Assembly: GCA_921293015.1 (NCBI GenBank)
Contig: OV121084.1
Coordinates: 24,122,960-24,186,959 of the forward strand
DNA length: 64,000 nt
Source: Phorcus lineatus
Taxonomy: Eukaryota; Mollusca; Gastropoda; Trochida; Trochidae
Direction of reading: 5' to 3'
A model generated the notes under the pieces. That model worked only from the letters and a program-made list of their open reading frames with translations, was not told the origin of the DNA and did no database searches. This document shows, one piece after another, positions 23,908-37,130 of the stretch (position 1 is the stretch's first letter; the number at the start of each line of letters is the position of its first letter). The translations under genes and the position numbers were made by a program.

Positions 23908-24138
23908 TGACGTCATAAAATCATTGTTCGTGACGTCACTGTAGCGTGCCATCGGGAAGGGAGCCGTTTTTCTGAACATTTCCATGTGTTTGAAATGGAG
24001 TAGAATCGGTAATAAATAAATTATTATCCTCGGAAGCGTTTCATATGACTTTTACGAAACGAGTATGAATTTTTGTATTACCCGAGCGAGAGCGATACAT
24101 ATGACATACTTCCTCGGGTGATAACCTCTATTTATTTT
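23908..24138. mobile_element. Foldback element related in style to the 8.6-9.4 kb region
   Basis: Two perfect TGACGTCA octamers (23908-23915 and 23931-23938) precede a hairpin. Its arms 24009-24036 and 24108-24138 contain AATAAATA...TATCCTCGGAAG and its complement. The interior includes ACGAAACGAGTATGAA and CCCGAGCGAGAGCGATAC, echoing GAAACGAGTG and CGAGTGAAAGCGAG at 8.66-8.70 kb. No coding sequence. I infer the same or a related non-autonomous family. Confidence 0.5.
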
Positions 24139-26199
24139 CAAAATCATTTTCAAAACAATTATCAATTTGACATGTTTTGTAAAAGAAAGATATACAGATG
24201 AAGAAACCAATTGTACACATATTAATTACATTCAAAGTACATTTCAAAAGCAAGGGTCATAAAACGTGGATAAACTTTTCAGTTGGTAGTGACTGAAATT
24301 TAACGTTGCTTGAGATATGTTGCTAACATGCAAACTCTAAGCAATTTTTTTTCTGAACAGATATATCCGATTAATTTTGTTATAGATCATCATTGTTTAC
24401 TCATATTTCCTAGTGGTCTGTATTGCGAAAATGAATTGTGTTCTATGTTTAAATCGTCCGACTCGGAGGTTTGTTGACTTGCTTTCGGAAGATCCGACCA
24501 CGTAGGCTAATACTTCAGTCGACCAGAAGCTCGCAGGGACGGGCCGCATACGTGTTCGAAGCTCTTCTGTCGCACATATGTGACGAACTGAGTTCATCCC
24601 ACATAAACGGTAACATTTAGAAGTGAACTGAGGCGAGAGTACAAGTTGACCAGCCTAACACGAGGTCCACGGAATCGTGGGTCAAGGGTCAGGGTTGTGG
24701 AAACGAAATCACGAAGAAGCACGGAATATCGCACCCTCGCGAGGTTTGCAATTAAAATAATATGATTGACAGAGTTACTGACCTTGGACTTTAAAGAACA
24801 AAAATACTTCCCACTTCCTTCCATAATTGCTGTCCATAAACACGGAGAAACATTGTTTTATGTTGGTTGGAAACAATTAAGATGACATGGCTTTAAGATA
24901 TACGTATGCCTATTTGACAAATTGTGTATAATTGGACCGTTTTGACTATACGTTTTTTAATATGATACAGACTAGGCATCCCACCACAATGATAAAATGC
25001 CAACAGATTAAACCATTGGCTCTGTACATAGCTCATCGACTGTTACATCATTTGAAAGTTGAAACCAAACGTATCAATTAATTGGGATGGCTGCAAAATT
25101 TACAATGTACAGTTATTATTGGTCAATAAAAATTATAAGCCTCCCCTGCCGACTTGTTTCTGGGGGAAAAGTAGTTTAACGGTTTCAGGGATAATGTCTG
25201 CTATGATTTGGTAGGGCGGAATGATGGTTGACTCAAATAAACAAATTGTAAAACATCTGATTTCAAGGTACCTGCCCGAAAAAAATGCACCTTTTGAGAC
25301 GCCATACAGTTCTGCTTAAGTCAAACATGTAAATGTTTACGGACGACAAAGGGCGGATCGCGGCCGATGCAAAAAGCTCACCTTACCTTATAAGCCAAAT
25401 AAGCTTATAATTTCTTTTATTGAATTAAGTTAATTAGTATTAACATACGTCTAATAAAAGTATAAGACATTTGATTAAAAGCATTTGGCACGATTAAGAA
25501 GGTGAGTTTACAGGAAATAGGTAGTTTAGCGTTTTGGGTGTTTTAATGTTTGATGCACAAATAATGGTCGGTTGTTAAATAGACATTAATGATTCTCATT
25601 GTATTTTATTGAGCTTTCATACGTATCAAAACACCAGTTGATATCATTCAATCAAAAGAATTCACATAAACATCAAAAAGACCAAATATATAGATACAAA
25701 AGTTTTCAACAAAAATCGAAGTTTGATCGAAATGGTCAACATTTTTCGGTTTCATTTTATTATGTTACCATAGTCTCTACGATTATCGAAGGCAATATAT
25801 TTTAACACATACGGTATTGTAATTGATATAGAGTGTATCCAATAAGGGGTTACAGGCCCATCATACAAGAGAACATGCGTCATTTTGTTATCTGTTATTT
25901 TTGTTGTACATAATGTGAGCACAATGATGCATTTACGAGACATCCCTGTCAGCTACTTAATGACATTTCTCAATATTTTCTTAATAAGAGCATTCTAAAC
26001 AAAAGTGTAATTCGTTTTCAAAAACAAGGTGCAAATCGGGCAAAAGCGATCCTCCCTTTTAAGAATTAAATATCTGCCGTATTCTTCCATGAAATAAATA
26101 GCAGCGAATAGAATATAAAACTGTATAACACTGACACTACTAATATAAAACTAAATGTCTACAACTGAAAATGTTTTATCCTACGACAGAAATCAAGTT
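24139..26199. other. Intergenic DNA without recognisable genes
   Basis: No exon, RNA gene or clear repeat recognised. Confidence 0.4.
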
Positions 26200-26990
26200 T
26201 TGAGATCAGATTAATATCCGATGCACTGATTAAACAGTTCTCTAATACCGATCTGTTGAGTTGACCACACATTACCAAAACAATAATTAGACGAAAGAGA
26301 TTTCACCTTGAAAGCCATACAATGTAAACACCTTTCAGCCAGACAACATTGATAATCTTAATTATGCTTTTTGTGTTTCAGTTTACGACAAATGTCGAGC
26401 CCAAAATTTGATAATTTTGATGTATTGGTTTACCTTTCATGAATAACGACCACAATGTTCGGCGTATTTCTAGAAAGACCCAATACCTGTTTACAAAACC
26501 TTTTTTCTGCACATTCAATACGGATGACGATGTGTGAAAACCCCAGATCTCACTTCCATAAAGAGAAAAGAAAGAGAAAAACTGTTTGCAGAACTTTTAC
26601 ATCAAATGTAATGAAGCAAAACATTTATCGGTTGACCATAAAAATTCCTAACCGACGATTTGAGATTATTTAATTATTTCAATTACTGTTCAGCCAGTTT
26701 TTTGTGTTATATGATCCAGAGGAAGAAAATGGACACCCAAGTACTTATAAGATGGATCAATTTCAATCCATAATTGAAACGGAATTTTTCAAAATGTATT
26801 TATGGAAGTCGACCAGCCTTCCATAACACAATTACTTTACATTTCTCAATATTCATATAAATATTCAATCTCCATTTGTTATAATAACAAACTAACTTAT
26901 CAAGCCTCTTTTGTAAACATATAACTGTAATTTCAGTGCAATATCATCAGCAAATAATTGAAAATTTAAATTGAAACCTAGGTAGGCCTA
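26200..26990 (-). pseudogene. Decayed LINE reverse transcriptase with FADD motif
   Basis: On the minus strand a degenerate RT can be followed from about 26990 downwards. It reads QLFADDIALKLQ (catalytic FADD at plus 26943-26954), then a region equivalent to the KCKVIVFRKGG block with several stops, then a YKYLGVHF-like block. Near 26530 it reads LYGSEIWGF, followed by KRFCKQVLGLSRNTPN near 26470. Below about 26400 similarity fades but a few recognisable blocks remain. The order of blocks is the same as in the remnant at 20.6-21.5 kb, and the families look related. Many stops and frameshifts: inactive and old. Confidence 0.7.
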
Positions 26991-29900
26991 TTACAATTCA
27001 AAAAGGTTCTTATCAACTGTTTTAATCATCTTTAATACTGTCATTTAGTAATTAGGTCTCAGAGCCTAAAGGAGAAACTTTTCACAAATGCTGTTATATA
27101 TTGCAAATATGCGTAATATGAAAAGATAGGTTTATATTCTGGAAGGTTCCGAATTGCTCTGTTCTTTATAAAACCCCAGTTCAAACTGCTTCCACAGCTG
27201 CGGTAAACGCAGCGTTAACATATGCTTTACTTAATCCACTTCAGTACCTACACAAGGAAAATTAAATACCCTCGGTTCAGCTCTCCCGGCAACGTATAAG
27301 GGGAAGGCAAGGAAACTTAACATAATCACCCGAGACATCGGGTACATAATCATACAGGTCGGGAAGCTCGGGTATTCAATCAGCGGTGTTGGCGAGGGTT
27401 CTTTCCTTTATCGCTATCTTTATCCCCAACACAACAATACAGGGAAAAGCGTGTATAGTTAAACAACCCTCGGTGAATAGATTCGCGTAAAACACGGCCC
27501 CCCATGAGTCGTCATGTGTGATATAAGAGCATGCAAGACAACAAATCCCTGACCCATGCGTCTCGTCCATGTCACGTCTGGGTACCCGGGTATTATACGG
27601 GTGAGAGCTGGCCCGCCCCTCTGACACATACAGCTGCATCTCACCTGGGCTGGGTGGGTGGGGTGAGGATGGGTGGGGTGTACTGGCGGGATACGATGAA
27701 GGCTGGAGCCTAAGGGAATGAAGATTTACACTTCTAAGAAGCACTATGTATTTGACCATTTTGAGTAGGATACTTTCGTTTAACAATATCAGAAATACTT
27801 AAATATCTTTGCATGCCGTTCCTTCACTTTCTTTCAATGTTTAAGGGTGATGTAGGTACGACCAATAGTTCTGAGCCTTGCAAGCGCATTTCACCTTCTT
27901 CTCCGGAACTGAAACCACAGTAAACAGAAAGCAGTGTTTAGAAACCATGACCAATTGTGATTATGAATCGTAGATTAGGGGACTCTCTGACCTGCCCCAT
28001 AATCACGGTGTAGTTGTTTCTCCAGTACAAAGCTATGACCTTGTCCAGCGGGGAATAACAAGTGTAAATTTGTTGTTTAATCTCTTCATAGTGTCGACCG
28101 TTTTTGTTGAATGCCTTGATCATTATCAATCAAGTAATTTCCTTAAATGGGCCATCCATCCTACTATACAACACATTTCTGCTGAACAACAATTAATATA
28201 TAACCCATGTATGAAAACTGTACGGTGACCCATAACATTATAGTCATTTCCATCTAAATACAACCAGTAAAGTGCCTTTTCAACTGTGAGGTCGACATAC
28301 CAATGCATGGAAATATCGGAATTCTTATAAAGACAGACAGAAAATAATATGTCAAAATTTTAGGACCTCTTTGCCCCAACTTAACATATTATAAATGATA
28401 ATAATTATTACTTCGTGTGTTAGGGACAGGTAACTACTTATCCTTAAACGTATGTAAAATCGTACCTTAAAAATTTCTGTCTCCATACATCCTCTTTACG
28501 TGAGGTTTACGAGGTCCTACATTGTACGTGTAGTGTGTCTGTACATAAAATGAATTTGTTTTGATATTATTATTTTTAGTGCTTTTAAGGTACCAAATCA
28601 TACTTTTTGTCTCATGTCATTTTTATTATATGGTATGTTTCTGATTTGTTAACTGTCGGGTCACATGCATATGCAGTTTGATAAAACGATGCAATTTATA
28701 CCCTATAAGCAAAAACTTAGTAGTTGAAATCACCAGAAGATGACAGAGCTCTTTAGAAATAAGTGTAAAATGTACATTTTCAAAAAGAAATTAAAAAAGA
28801 GATACCAAAACTTTTTAATAGACAGGGCTGATATTCCCTAAACGTTAGTAGCCTGACGAATTCTTTATTGTAATGAACTTATGAATTTCCCTATTATATG
28901 ATTACAGATCTAACAAGATTAGGCCTACTAAACACGCTCTATGAAATTCAATGTTTATCCAACTCGTGAAAAAGTTCTGTAAAAAATGTTCAAAAGTTCA
29001 ATAAAAATAATATTGTACAGATGGTCGGTTGAACCACCTTTATGACAGTAGTTAGCCTATATATTAGTGTTAAATAACATGCTGCACTAGAAACGGCGTG
29101 AGTCAGGACACGAAACACGTAATCTATTTTTTGTAAACAATACCAGAATAACGTGTAACGAAGAAGTAAGAGAAGCTAATATAATGCAATAACCACTTTT
29201 GGCAGACTGTGTTTATCCTTTAATATATGAACTTTTCATGCAGTAATATATCATAAAGGCTTAAGAGCTTGATATACACAATATTGTTAATATTCACATG
29301 ATGATATCAGTCGTTGATGCATACAGAATTACAACTAGGGAAATTCAATTTAACCAAACATTTTAACTGCATGATGTCCCAAAAGCAATACTAAATTGGT
29401 TTTTTTCCTTCACCTGCTTTTCCCATAGTTGAATAAATTTTTTATATTTCATTACAATTTTCAAGAGTAAATGCACCAACAAGCCCTGCCGCTGAGTTCG
29501 TTGTATCAACACTGCGTGCCTGCAATTGCATCATAGAAAAAGCTTCGAAAACTTAAGACCCGGTTGGGGTTGCACAAGGCTTCAGACTTACTATATAAAT
29601 TGCATAAAAAAAACTGACTACAAATACACTTCAACAGAGCACACTTTGAAGGAGTGGAATGTTTGAAGTCTTACTAAGGTAACGTTAAAGGCACTAGTGC
29701 ACGCTATTACGGTTTAAATTGGCTATTTTAAGGTTTACGAGGACTTATGCATTCTCTTAAACTTTCTATTAATGCAATGGCATACTAAACAGTCTTTACA
29801 ATTTACCTGCAATCAACAATGAAAACGTTAAGACAGCCGCTGTCGGTTTGGACATATAAAAATCTATGGTTAGCTGTGCACAAGACGGATAAATTATTGA

Positions 29901-31515
29901 CACTTGGAAACGGCTGAACTAGTATTGTGTGCAGCTATTGAATTTATCTAAACTCTGAACTGAGAACAAATCATGAAATATGTTTCATTTATGTAAATTA
30001 ACCGATCTAATAACACAGTATTAGCAGTGTTATAAGATTGACCATGGCGGCTGCAGTTTCCGCTTTTCTGGTTATGAGCAAAATTTTAATATTTCCGATA
30101 TCGTAGTTCATGCGGATTTAATGAAACGTAACATTAAATACTTCGGGCCTTTAAAAATCCACTTTACTACCTGAATACGTAAATATTTGTTAGATAACTT
30201 ACGAGGTAGATCGCTTGAGTGAGGATAGTGAGTAATATCGAGAGATATGCATTATCTGTGCATTCGTTGTGTTTACGAAATATTGGCGTGCACTAGTGCG
30301 TTTAACATTTGAGTTTAAATCAGCGGAACTTAGATCCTTTTACATTTAAGTTCTTCACAACATGTGCCAAGTATCAACTCGTGTGTCTTGAAAGCTCAAT
30401 GAATTGTAGATATCACAGGACTGAGTATTTCTTGCAGCTTTTGAATTTCGGGGATGTTGATGTCACTATACTAAACTCAATTGCCTTTCATAAAACATAA
30501 AGATTTTATGCTTCAAGGCCACAACTATGCACTAAATGCTCATATCGTTAACTCTACACCATCATCTAATCAACAGAAAATAATAAAACTTAGAGCAATA
30601 ACTCTATAAGCTCAGCTAAATCAAGGCCAATTCTGCTCATTTAAATTTCGCACCAATAGGAGTTTTCATAGCCCCTTCAAATTATTCACAATTCTCATTA
30701 TAATTTTGATATCTGTACCATAAGGTTTAGCGATAGTCTATTGTCAAGACCCTCATATGAGCATAAAGCGAAGGCAAATATATCCCATCCAAGCAAGTCT
30801 AAAAAGGTTATTGTAATGAGATTAAATAAATTTCTTTCAAATTCATTTATATATACAAATCTATTTTAAATAAAGTTTCATATCAGATATTGGTTTTCTT
30901 TTTCCCTGCCTGTTACCGATTTAAGATAATAATTGCCCCCCTTTGTTCACCCAATATCAACGATCAAAGGCAAGAAAGAATATTTGTCAAATCTTATTTT
31001 CTCATTATCACTGTAGAGGCTTGTCCTTACTCTGTATAGTTTAACCTGTGTAACCAGCCGGGACTGGGGCGTGAACAGGGGGAGGTGAGGGGGAGAAGTT
31101 GGGCTTGAAGTTTCACAACAGCCAGACTTTAATTTAATCTCCTGTCTGTCTCGGTGAATGGTGTCTGTTGGGACAATGTTCCTGTTTTCCAGCCTGTGGT
31201 TGCGATTTTGGGACAGTGTTTAAGATTTTGTGGACAATGTTGAAGAATTTGGGGACAATATAACTGTCTCTGCTCCAGATAAAAAGGGGCGTGACTCGCC
31301 CCGGGGATGTTTGTAGGGGGCTCGTCGGATTGGTGTCCCACCCTGCTAAATTACAATTACATAGCAGACGCTACCCATGTAACCGAGCTTCAAACCCCTG
31401 AGATCACAATGCCTTAAGTTCACGCAGGTATCCTCAGCCCCAGTTCCAACCCCGACTCCCCCCATGACCCCTAGACTCCCCAATGACCCCCATTAACCCT
31501 TAGATCAATATATGG
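26991..31515. other. Intergenic DNA with a small foldback and G-rich tracts
   Basis: No exon recognised. A hairpin-like pair (AATACCCTCGGTTCAGCTCTCCC, 27265-27287, against 27361-27376) may be a small MITE. G-rich clusters lie at 27647-27690 and 31066-31103 on the plus strand. A degenerate roughly 30-bp GGGACAATGTT repeat lies at 31168-31262. Confidence 0.4.
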
Positions 31516-32056
31516 TATCTCTTACGCTTAAACCCAAATATTCATGTGGGGAAAAAAATTGCACCAGTGTACTACTCATATGGAATTCGGAAATTTAATG
31601 TTTTGCACACTCGATTGAGATACATGACGAGCTCCCTTAATTATGATTTATTTAGAATAAATGTCAGAAATGATGCATGTTGTCAATGTGGTTATGGTTG
31701 TGAAAATGTTTGTCACTACTTCCTTGAATGCCTCTTGTACATTACACAAAGAGAAAAAATGTTTACATCTTTAGAAAATATTGTTAGAAACAGGGTTACA
31801 ATAGATATTAATCTCATTTTACATGGCAATGCAGTTCTCACTATTATTGAAAATCAGTATGTTTTCAAAAGTGTACATATTTTTATCTCTCAAACTAAAC
31901 GCTTTCACTAATTTCTCTTGTACATATTCCTGTCCGTCTCTTGTTGTTCAATATTGTAAGATAAATGCTGTAAATATCTGGAGAGGTCTTTTCTAAGTTG
32001 GATAACTTGTGCCCAATCCATTTCTTGAATGAATAAAATATGTTTCAATCAAAAAC
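31516..32056 (+). pseudogene. 3' fragment of a LINE: C-terminal domain with CxC...H...C knuckle, plus 3' UTR
   Basis: The frame from 31516 to TAA (31909-31911) reads LLRLNPNIHVGKKIAPVYYS, HTRLRYMTSSLNYDLF and then CCQCGYGCENVCHYFLEC. This is the C-terminal cysteine/histidine motif that follows RT in many LINE ORF2 proteins. Downstream comes a short 3' UTR ending around GAATAAAATATGTTTCAATCA at about 32027-32047. There is no RT core, so this is a heavily 5'-truncated copy. About 130 codons without a stop suggest it is not very old. It may belong to the same broad group as the remnants at 20.6 and 26.2 kb. Confidence 0.75.
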
Positions 32057-33235
32057 CCATTCGTAAACCCAGTGAAGCTCTCCCCTTAACTCGTGATGTC
32101 TTTATAAATTAAAAGTACAATATTTCAGTTAAAACAATATTTGTGATAAATATTCGATTGTACGCAGGAAACCTTCCTTCTCAAAAGATTCATTTCACCT
32201 TTATATATTCACGTCACTGACAAATTAGTGCTTGTAGATTTTAATTTTAAAAAAAACCCTAATATCTATTCTATTATGCAAATGTTTCGATTATTTATGC
32301 TTCATATTGTTTGTTAAATCATTATGACCATCAGTGATCAGCAAATTTACTTTGGGACAATATAAGAAAATCACTTCTCATGTATTCAACATTTACAGTT
32401 GTATCAGTTCACTGAAACTCACGTTATTTCTAGCTTAATATTTCCACATAAAGACTCAATTTAAAATTAATTTAAAACATTGATATTATATGTATATAAG
32501 GTATATTTATCATTGTAAGAAAGTCAATTCATATAGCATACTTTTCAACACTCTTGCTCATGCAAGTGCTCGTAATCATAAATACCCCTGAATAACGAGC
32601 TCTTGGCCCAAATGCAATATTTACTGCTTGGTGGACAGAATCACATGTCGAACTTGGTCACTTATCAAGGATGACACCACCAAGTCTGTCAACTTAGGTC
32701 TCGGTGTGGGGCATGGAATAAAACATTCACACTCTCATGTTACCTAGCCAGGAAGCGGGTCTCCCATCAGGCAGTCTTGCCACAACTACTGTTGCTGAAC
32801 TTGACAAGAGGTACTATCTGAGCACTAAACAAGACCAAATACAACCTCCAGTTTTCCATCGTGGTCTCTCTAATTTGCTGTGGCTCCTCAGTTGACCATC
32901 TCGGTTCCTCAGGGCTGCATATATCTATGTTCATCTTACAACATTTGGTCTTGTGTCGAAAAATTGTCTTTCAATTCAAGCTATAAGCTCACATTGTTAT
33001 TTTTCAACCAATCAGGTGTTGAGGATTCTTTGGATAAACACATTCAGGTTTCTTAGCATGCGATGAAAGTTAAGTTTTAATAGCAGGGTTATCTAATTCC
33101 ATTCTCTTCTCACAAATTTATTCCATACCAAAATATTCACATAATATTTTCTTCTAGTACGCCAATGCGCTTTGGGCATGCACGTCCTTTCTATATCGAC
33201 ATAACGCTTTATAAGTACCGATTATCATCATCATT
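32057..33235. other. Intergenic DNA without recognisable genes
   Basis: No exon, RNA gene or clear repeat recognised. Confidence 0.4.
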
Positions 33236-34317
33236 AGGTCTTCAGACGAAAGTCGTGAAGACCTACTGTTATTATCCTGTTTATTCTTATTATTTGTACA
33301 GAAAGTGTGTCGCTACTACAGCAAAAACTGCACATGCAAAGTACATGCAACTTTCAGGCATGATAGCCTCTGAGCTGAAGTTCATACAGATGAAAGCAAA
33401 TCTGCACTTCCGGTCTCCGTTGCAGAGTTACAGCCCCTTTAAATTTCCGGCGCAAATTAGCATGGGAAAAATTTTCAAAATGCACTTACAGACTTGCAAC
33501 TTGCTTTAAAAGATGCGCATGAGCATTTACAACAAAAAAGTAAAACATGACAAATTTGTAGGACACGTGCTTTAGACGCCATCTTGCTTTTACTGCATTT
33601 TTCAGCATTTTGGACCCCATGCGTCTTTGAAAATCTCCTCTGAAGATACTTGCACGAAAGAGCTGAAACTTGCACATAATGCAGCTGATGCATTGTCCTA
33701 TTCAGGATACTCATCAGATGTGCGTAACCCTAATACTTATTTCACAGTGACCTTTCGAAAATGTCAAAAACTGCAAAATCGCTAACTTCAAGGGCACATA
33801 TAACTCTCAAACCTAGGTCAGGAATTGCATGAATTTTACAGGACAGCAAAACCTCATTGTGATCTACGAGAATCATTATTGACATAGGTCGCAAACAGTC
33901 TCTATCAGCTTTTCTAAAGGTTCAAAGATGATATCAAAACATTGCTTTTCTATCAGACTAAATGATCGCAGACGGACGGACGGACGGACGGACAGACAGA
34001 CAGACAGACAGAGGGGAGAGAAAGATCACCAGCCTAAATACCAAAAAAAAAAAATATATATATAAAAAATCCAACCCTCGAAATACTATTGCATGCCCAG
34101 ATGCACCTTTCTTTTGAGACTAGCGACCTTCTCGGGGATTTTGACACGCTCACTTTCAGCAAGATAATTTTGGCCCGATTTTGCTGTCAATTCTACCCTA
34201 GATGCTGACTTGAAACTTCTTTCTTACCGCCAAAAAAATATAAAACAAGGAAATATTGCACCTGATGACTGTATAGGCTTCTGAAGACCGTCAGTATTGC
34301 CCACAAGGCAATCCTAG
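33236..34317. mobile_element. Non-autonomous Helitron/Helentron-like element (HINE-like)
   Basis: The left end has a hairpin AGGTCTTCA...TGAAGACCT (33236-33264). The string GGTCTTCAGA (33237) recurs inverted near the right end (34280-34289), as subterminal inverted repeats. The right end has a short stem-loop ATTGCC-CACAA-GGCAAT (34296-34312) followed two bases later by CTAG (34314-34317), the CTRR-type 3' end of Helitrons. An internal (ACGG)n(ACAG)n microsatellite lies at about 33973-34012. Such tetranucleotide arrays are known from pearl/HINE-type elements of molluscs. There is no Rep/helicase ORF. Open frames inside look like chance. Insertion borders are inferred from structure, not from an empty site. 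Confidence 0.55.
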
Positions 34318-37130
34318 TTATTATTATTATTATCATTTTCATCTCCTCATAACAAGCCATTTCGTTGGAGAATAGTTCCATACCAAGACTCAAGGGCGGG
34401 TAATTTCAATACACCGTTTCCTTATGAAAATTTCCAGAGATGTTTTGGGAAGAATATCGGAACATTAAGCCCCGGGTACTCGAGGATGTCGGCTTGATGA
34501 AGTTACGGAAATTGAATAATGAATTTCTTTGAATACATTGTGAAAATATACACATAGTGGTGATTTTTCTCGCCAACGTTTCTCTTTATATTTATTCAAA
34601 TTATTACAACACCTAAGATAAAGTTATCTTGCGCTACAAAATATGTGTACACATGTTGTTTTCTTTTCAACAATACGTATAACTCCAAACAAAATCTTTG
34701 TTGTAGGCTATCAAATTTCAAGGACGCAGTATTTCAACAAACATATTTATCTATAAAATTACCGGAACTGGGTCAGGTTATAGAAATACGCCCAGTTATC
34801 GATCTAAGCTGTCGAGAATAGATTAAACTGTTGTGTACTTTTAAATTTTGATGATAAATGTTCACCGTAGAATCATTTAGGTTAATGAAAACAACTGGCA
34901 GTTTTATGTTTAAAATTCCCGTGGGATCAGTCCAAACCCAAAGAGCGGAAATAACAGAATGTGCGATATCTAATGACAACACGGTGAATAACCACTGTAC
35001 AATCTTGGGGGAATAGACGTTGTTATATTAATGTTAATCAATCAATAAATAACCACAAATTATAATTATAGTACTCGTGAAGCAGATAGGATAAAATGCA
35101 TTTCGGCGATTTTTCCTCATTTCGGAATATGGTTGAAGTTTGAATTTAAAATATCCTTTGACAATTTCGCCAGGATTTTTTTCAACAGCCATTGACAGCC
35201 ATCTCCCGAAAAGAGATAACAAGAGAGAAAATCGGGTTATGATAACATCTCAATAATTCAAAAACCTTAGTAATTTCAAAGTCAAACTAAATTTGGTGTA
35301 ATTTCAATACGATTAGGGAAGAGGAAATATTGATTTTTGTGTTAGATAGTTATACCTTATAGTAAATAGATAGTAGAGACATGAGATAATTGATAGAATT
35401 ACGTTGTTATTCATAACGTCTTTAGTCCTAGTGTCCTGTTTCAAATCTCTTTTCTCACGAGTTCATTCATGGCTGTTATTGGCAATTGCACAGTTGCTAT
35501 GACAACGCACGTGCGCATGCACCTTCCCGCGTAAACAGCGTTGCGGGTTTATTTTCCCTCATATTGTTGACAGGAATATAATCACAGGAACTCGATATTG
35601 AAAGTAAAACGTTGGTAAACTACAGATATAAATAAAACTACATCAACTATTTATACAGTAGAGTACAGGATGAAGGTGTTTTACATCTGCGTTTAACCTA
35701 TATTTTACTTACATTGTCAATTTCCTGTGGATATAATAACATATTTCTAAATATATACTTTTTCATACGCTTTGCAATTGTACAATTGGCCGTACAATTT
35801 ATTTTACTTAGCGGGGAGATTCACTTGCGGAATGTGAATCCACACTTTCCGAGTCGGTACACTCTCGGTCACCGAGTCAGTAACAAAAACTATTAACAGT
35901 TTAGCATGTTTTTAACATTCGGAACCCCTCTGTTAGATGCAAATTGGTACCCCTCACTAGTCTGAATGTATTCACAAAACATGCCACTACCATTTTGAAT
36001 AATTACATACGCATCGGATAAAATGTCACATATATGCCTACGGCGTTAATATAAATAACAGACAAAAAGATGACATGGGCCGAGAAGTAATGTTGTGATG
36101 TTCCTTTTAAAACCATCTTTGCTTCAAATCCTTTTTTAAAATATGACATACCAGTACATACATTGTAAGATGCACGCTTTTTTCGGTTTGTTCTTATCTT
36201 GAAATGTGACAAGCAAATCATTTGAATAGATTGCTCAAAGGGACACTACCGCAGCTATTTTGTGCTAGCCAGTTCAAAGGATGCTTTATTTCGCAGGATT
36301 ATTTGACATCAAGGTCATCAAAATAATATATTTAGCAAAAATGTGCAATTGACCGTGTTGCACTTATGCAGTAATAATATTGATAATAATGCTTAAACTA
36401 GAGAGAATACCCTTGAATTCCGTCACCATACATATGACATACTGATGAGGGAATCTCCTCGCACTCCGTTTCGAAACCTTATGCATATATATGTAACTAT
36501 GTAAGCCGCTGATGTCATCAAGACGGAGAGATTTGAGAGGATGTTTCTTTTTGCTTGTTTGCATTTCTTATGAAATCGCATCAATAAGGTGTAGGTGTAT
36601 CAATTCTTGGTATTAAAAATGACTATTTATTATCCAACAGAAACACAAACCACGATTCATATGAGATGATGTTTCGTTTTTAAAGTCACATTTTTCTCCT
36701 TTTTTTAAAAACTGCCAGGAATATAGGAAAATAATTATGAAAATATATATAGTAAAAGTTGAAAGATACGTACAATAAATGATTGTCATCCAGATTAAAG
36801 GACTTTAATATCACAATCTTTAAAAGGATAATCATCGTAAACGTTATGACAAATAACAAAGGTAATAACAAAGGTACTGCTTTAATGATTAGGAAGATGT
36901 CTCTCCTAAATTCAATACAACTCGAGACACGTTCACAGCGTTCTTGGTCAATGCAATTGGTTGCAACAATTGACGTTTATGTTTATATAAATGCACAACA
37001 TCAGAAATGTATTCACATTGTAAAAAAAACAGGAAATGACATTTATACTGTGGATGAAATGTCAAAGCAGATATATTATTCCATAAATGAAAAAGTTCAT
37101 GATTTGCAAGTGAAAGCGGCTGATGTCAGA
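34318..37130. other. Intergenic DNA without recognisable genes
   Basis: AT-rich, no exon recognised. A (TTA)n run of about five units adjoins the right end of the Helentron-like element. Confidence 0.4.

Noticed and set aside
27376..27786. 136-codon minus-strand frame with a Pro-rich segment
   Set aside because: The Pro-rich stretch is the complement of the G-run cluster at 27647-27690; no domain or splice support.
33165..33714. Open frames of 60-114 codons on both strands
   Set aside because: They fall within or at the edge of the Helentron-like element and show no Rep or helicase motif.
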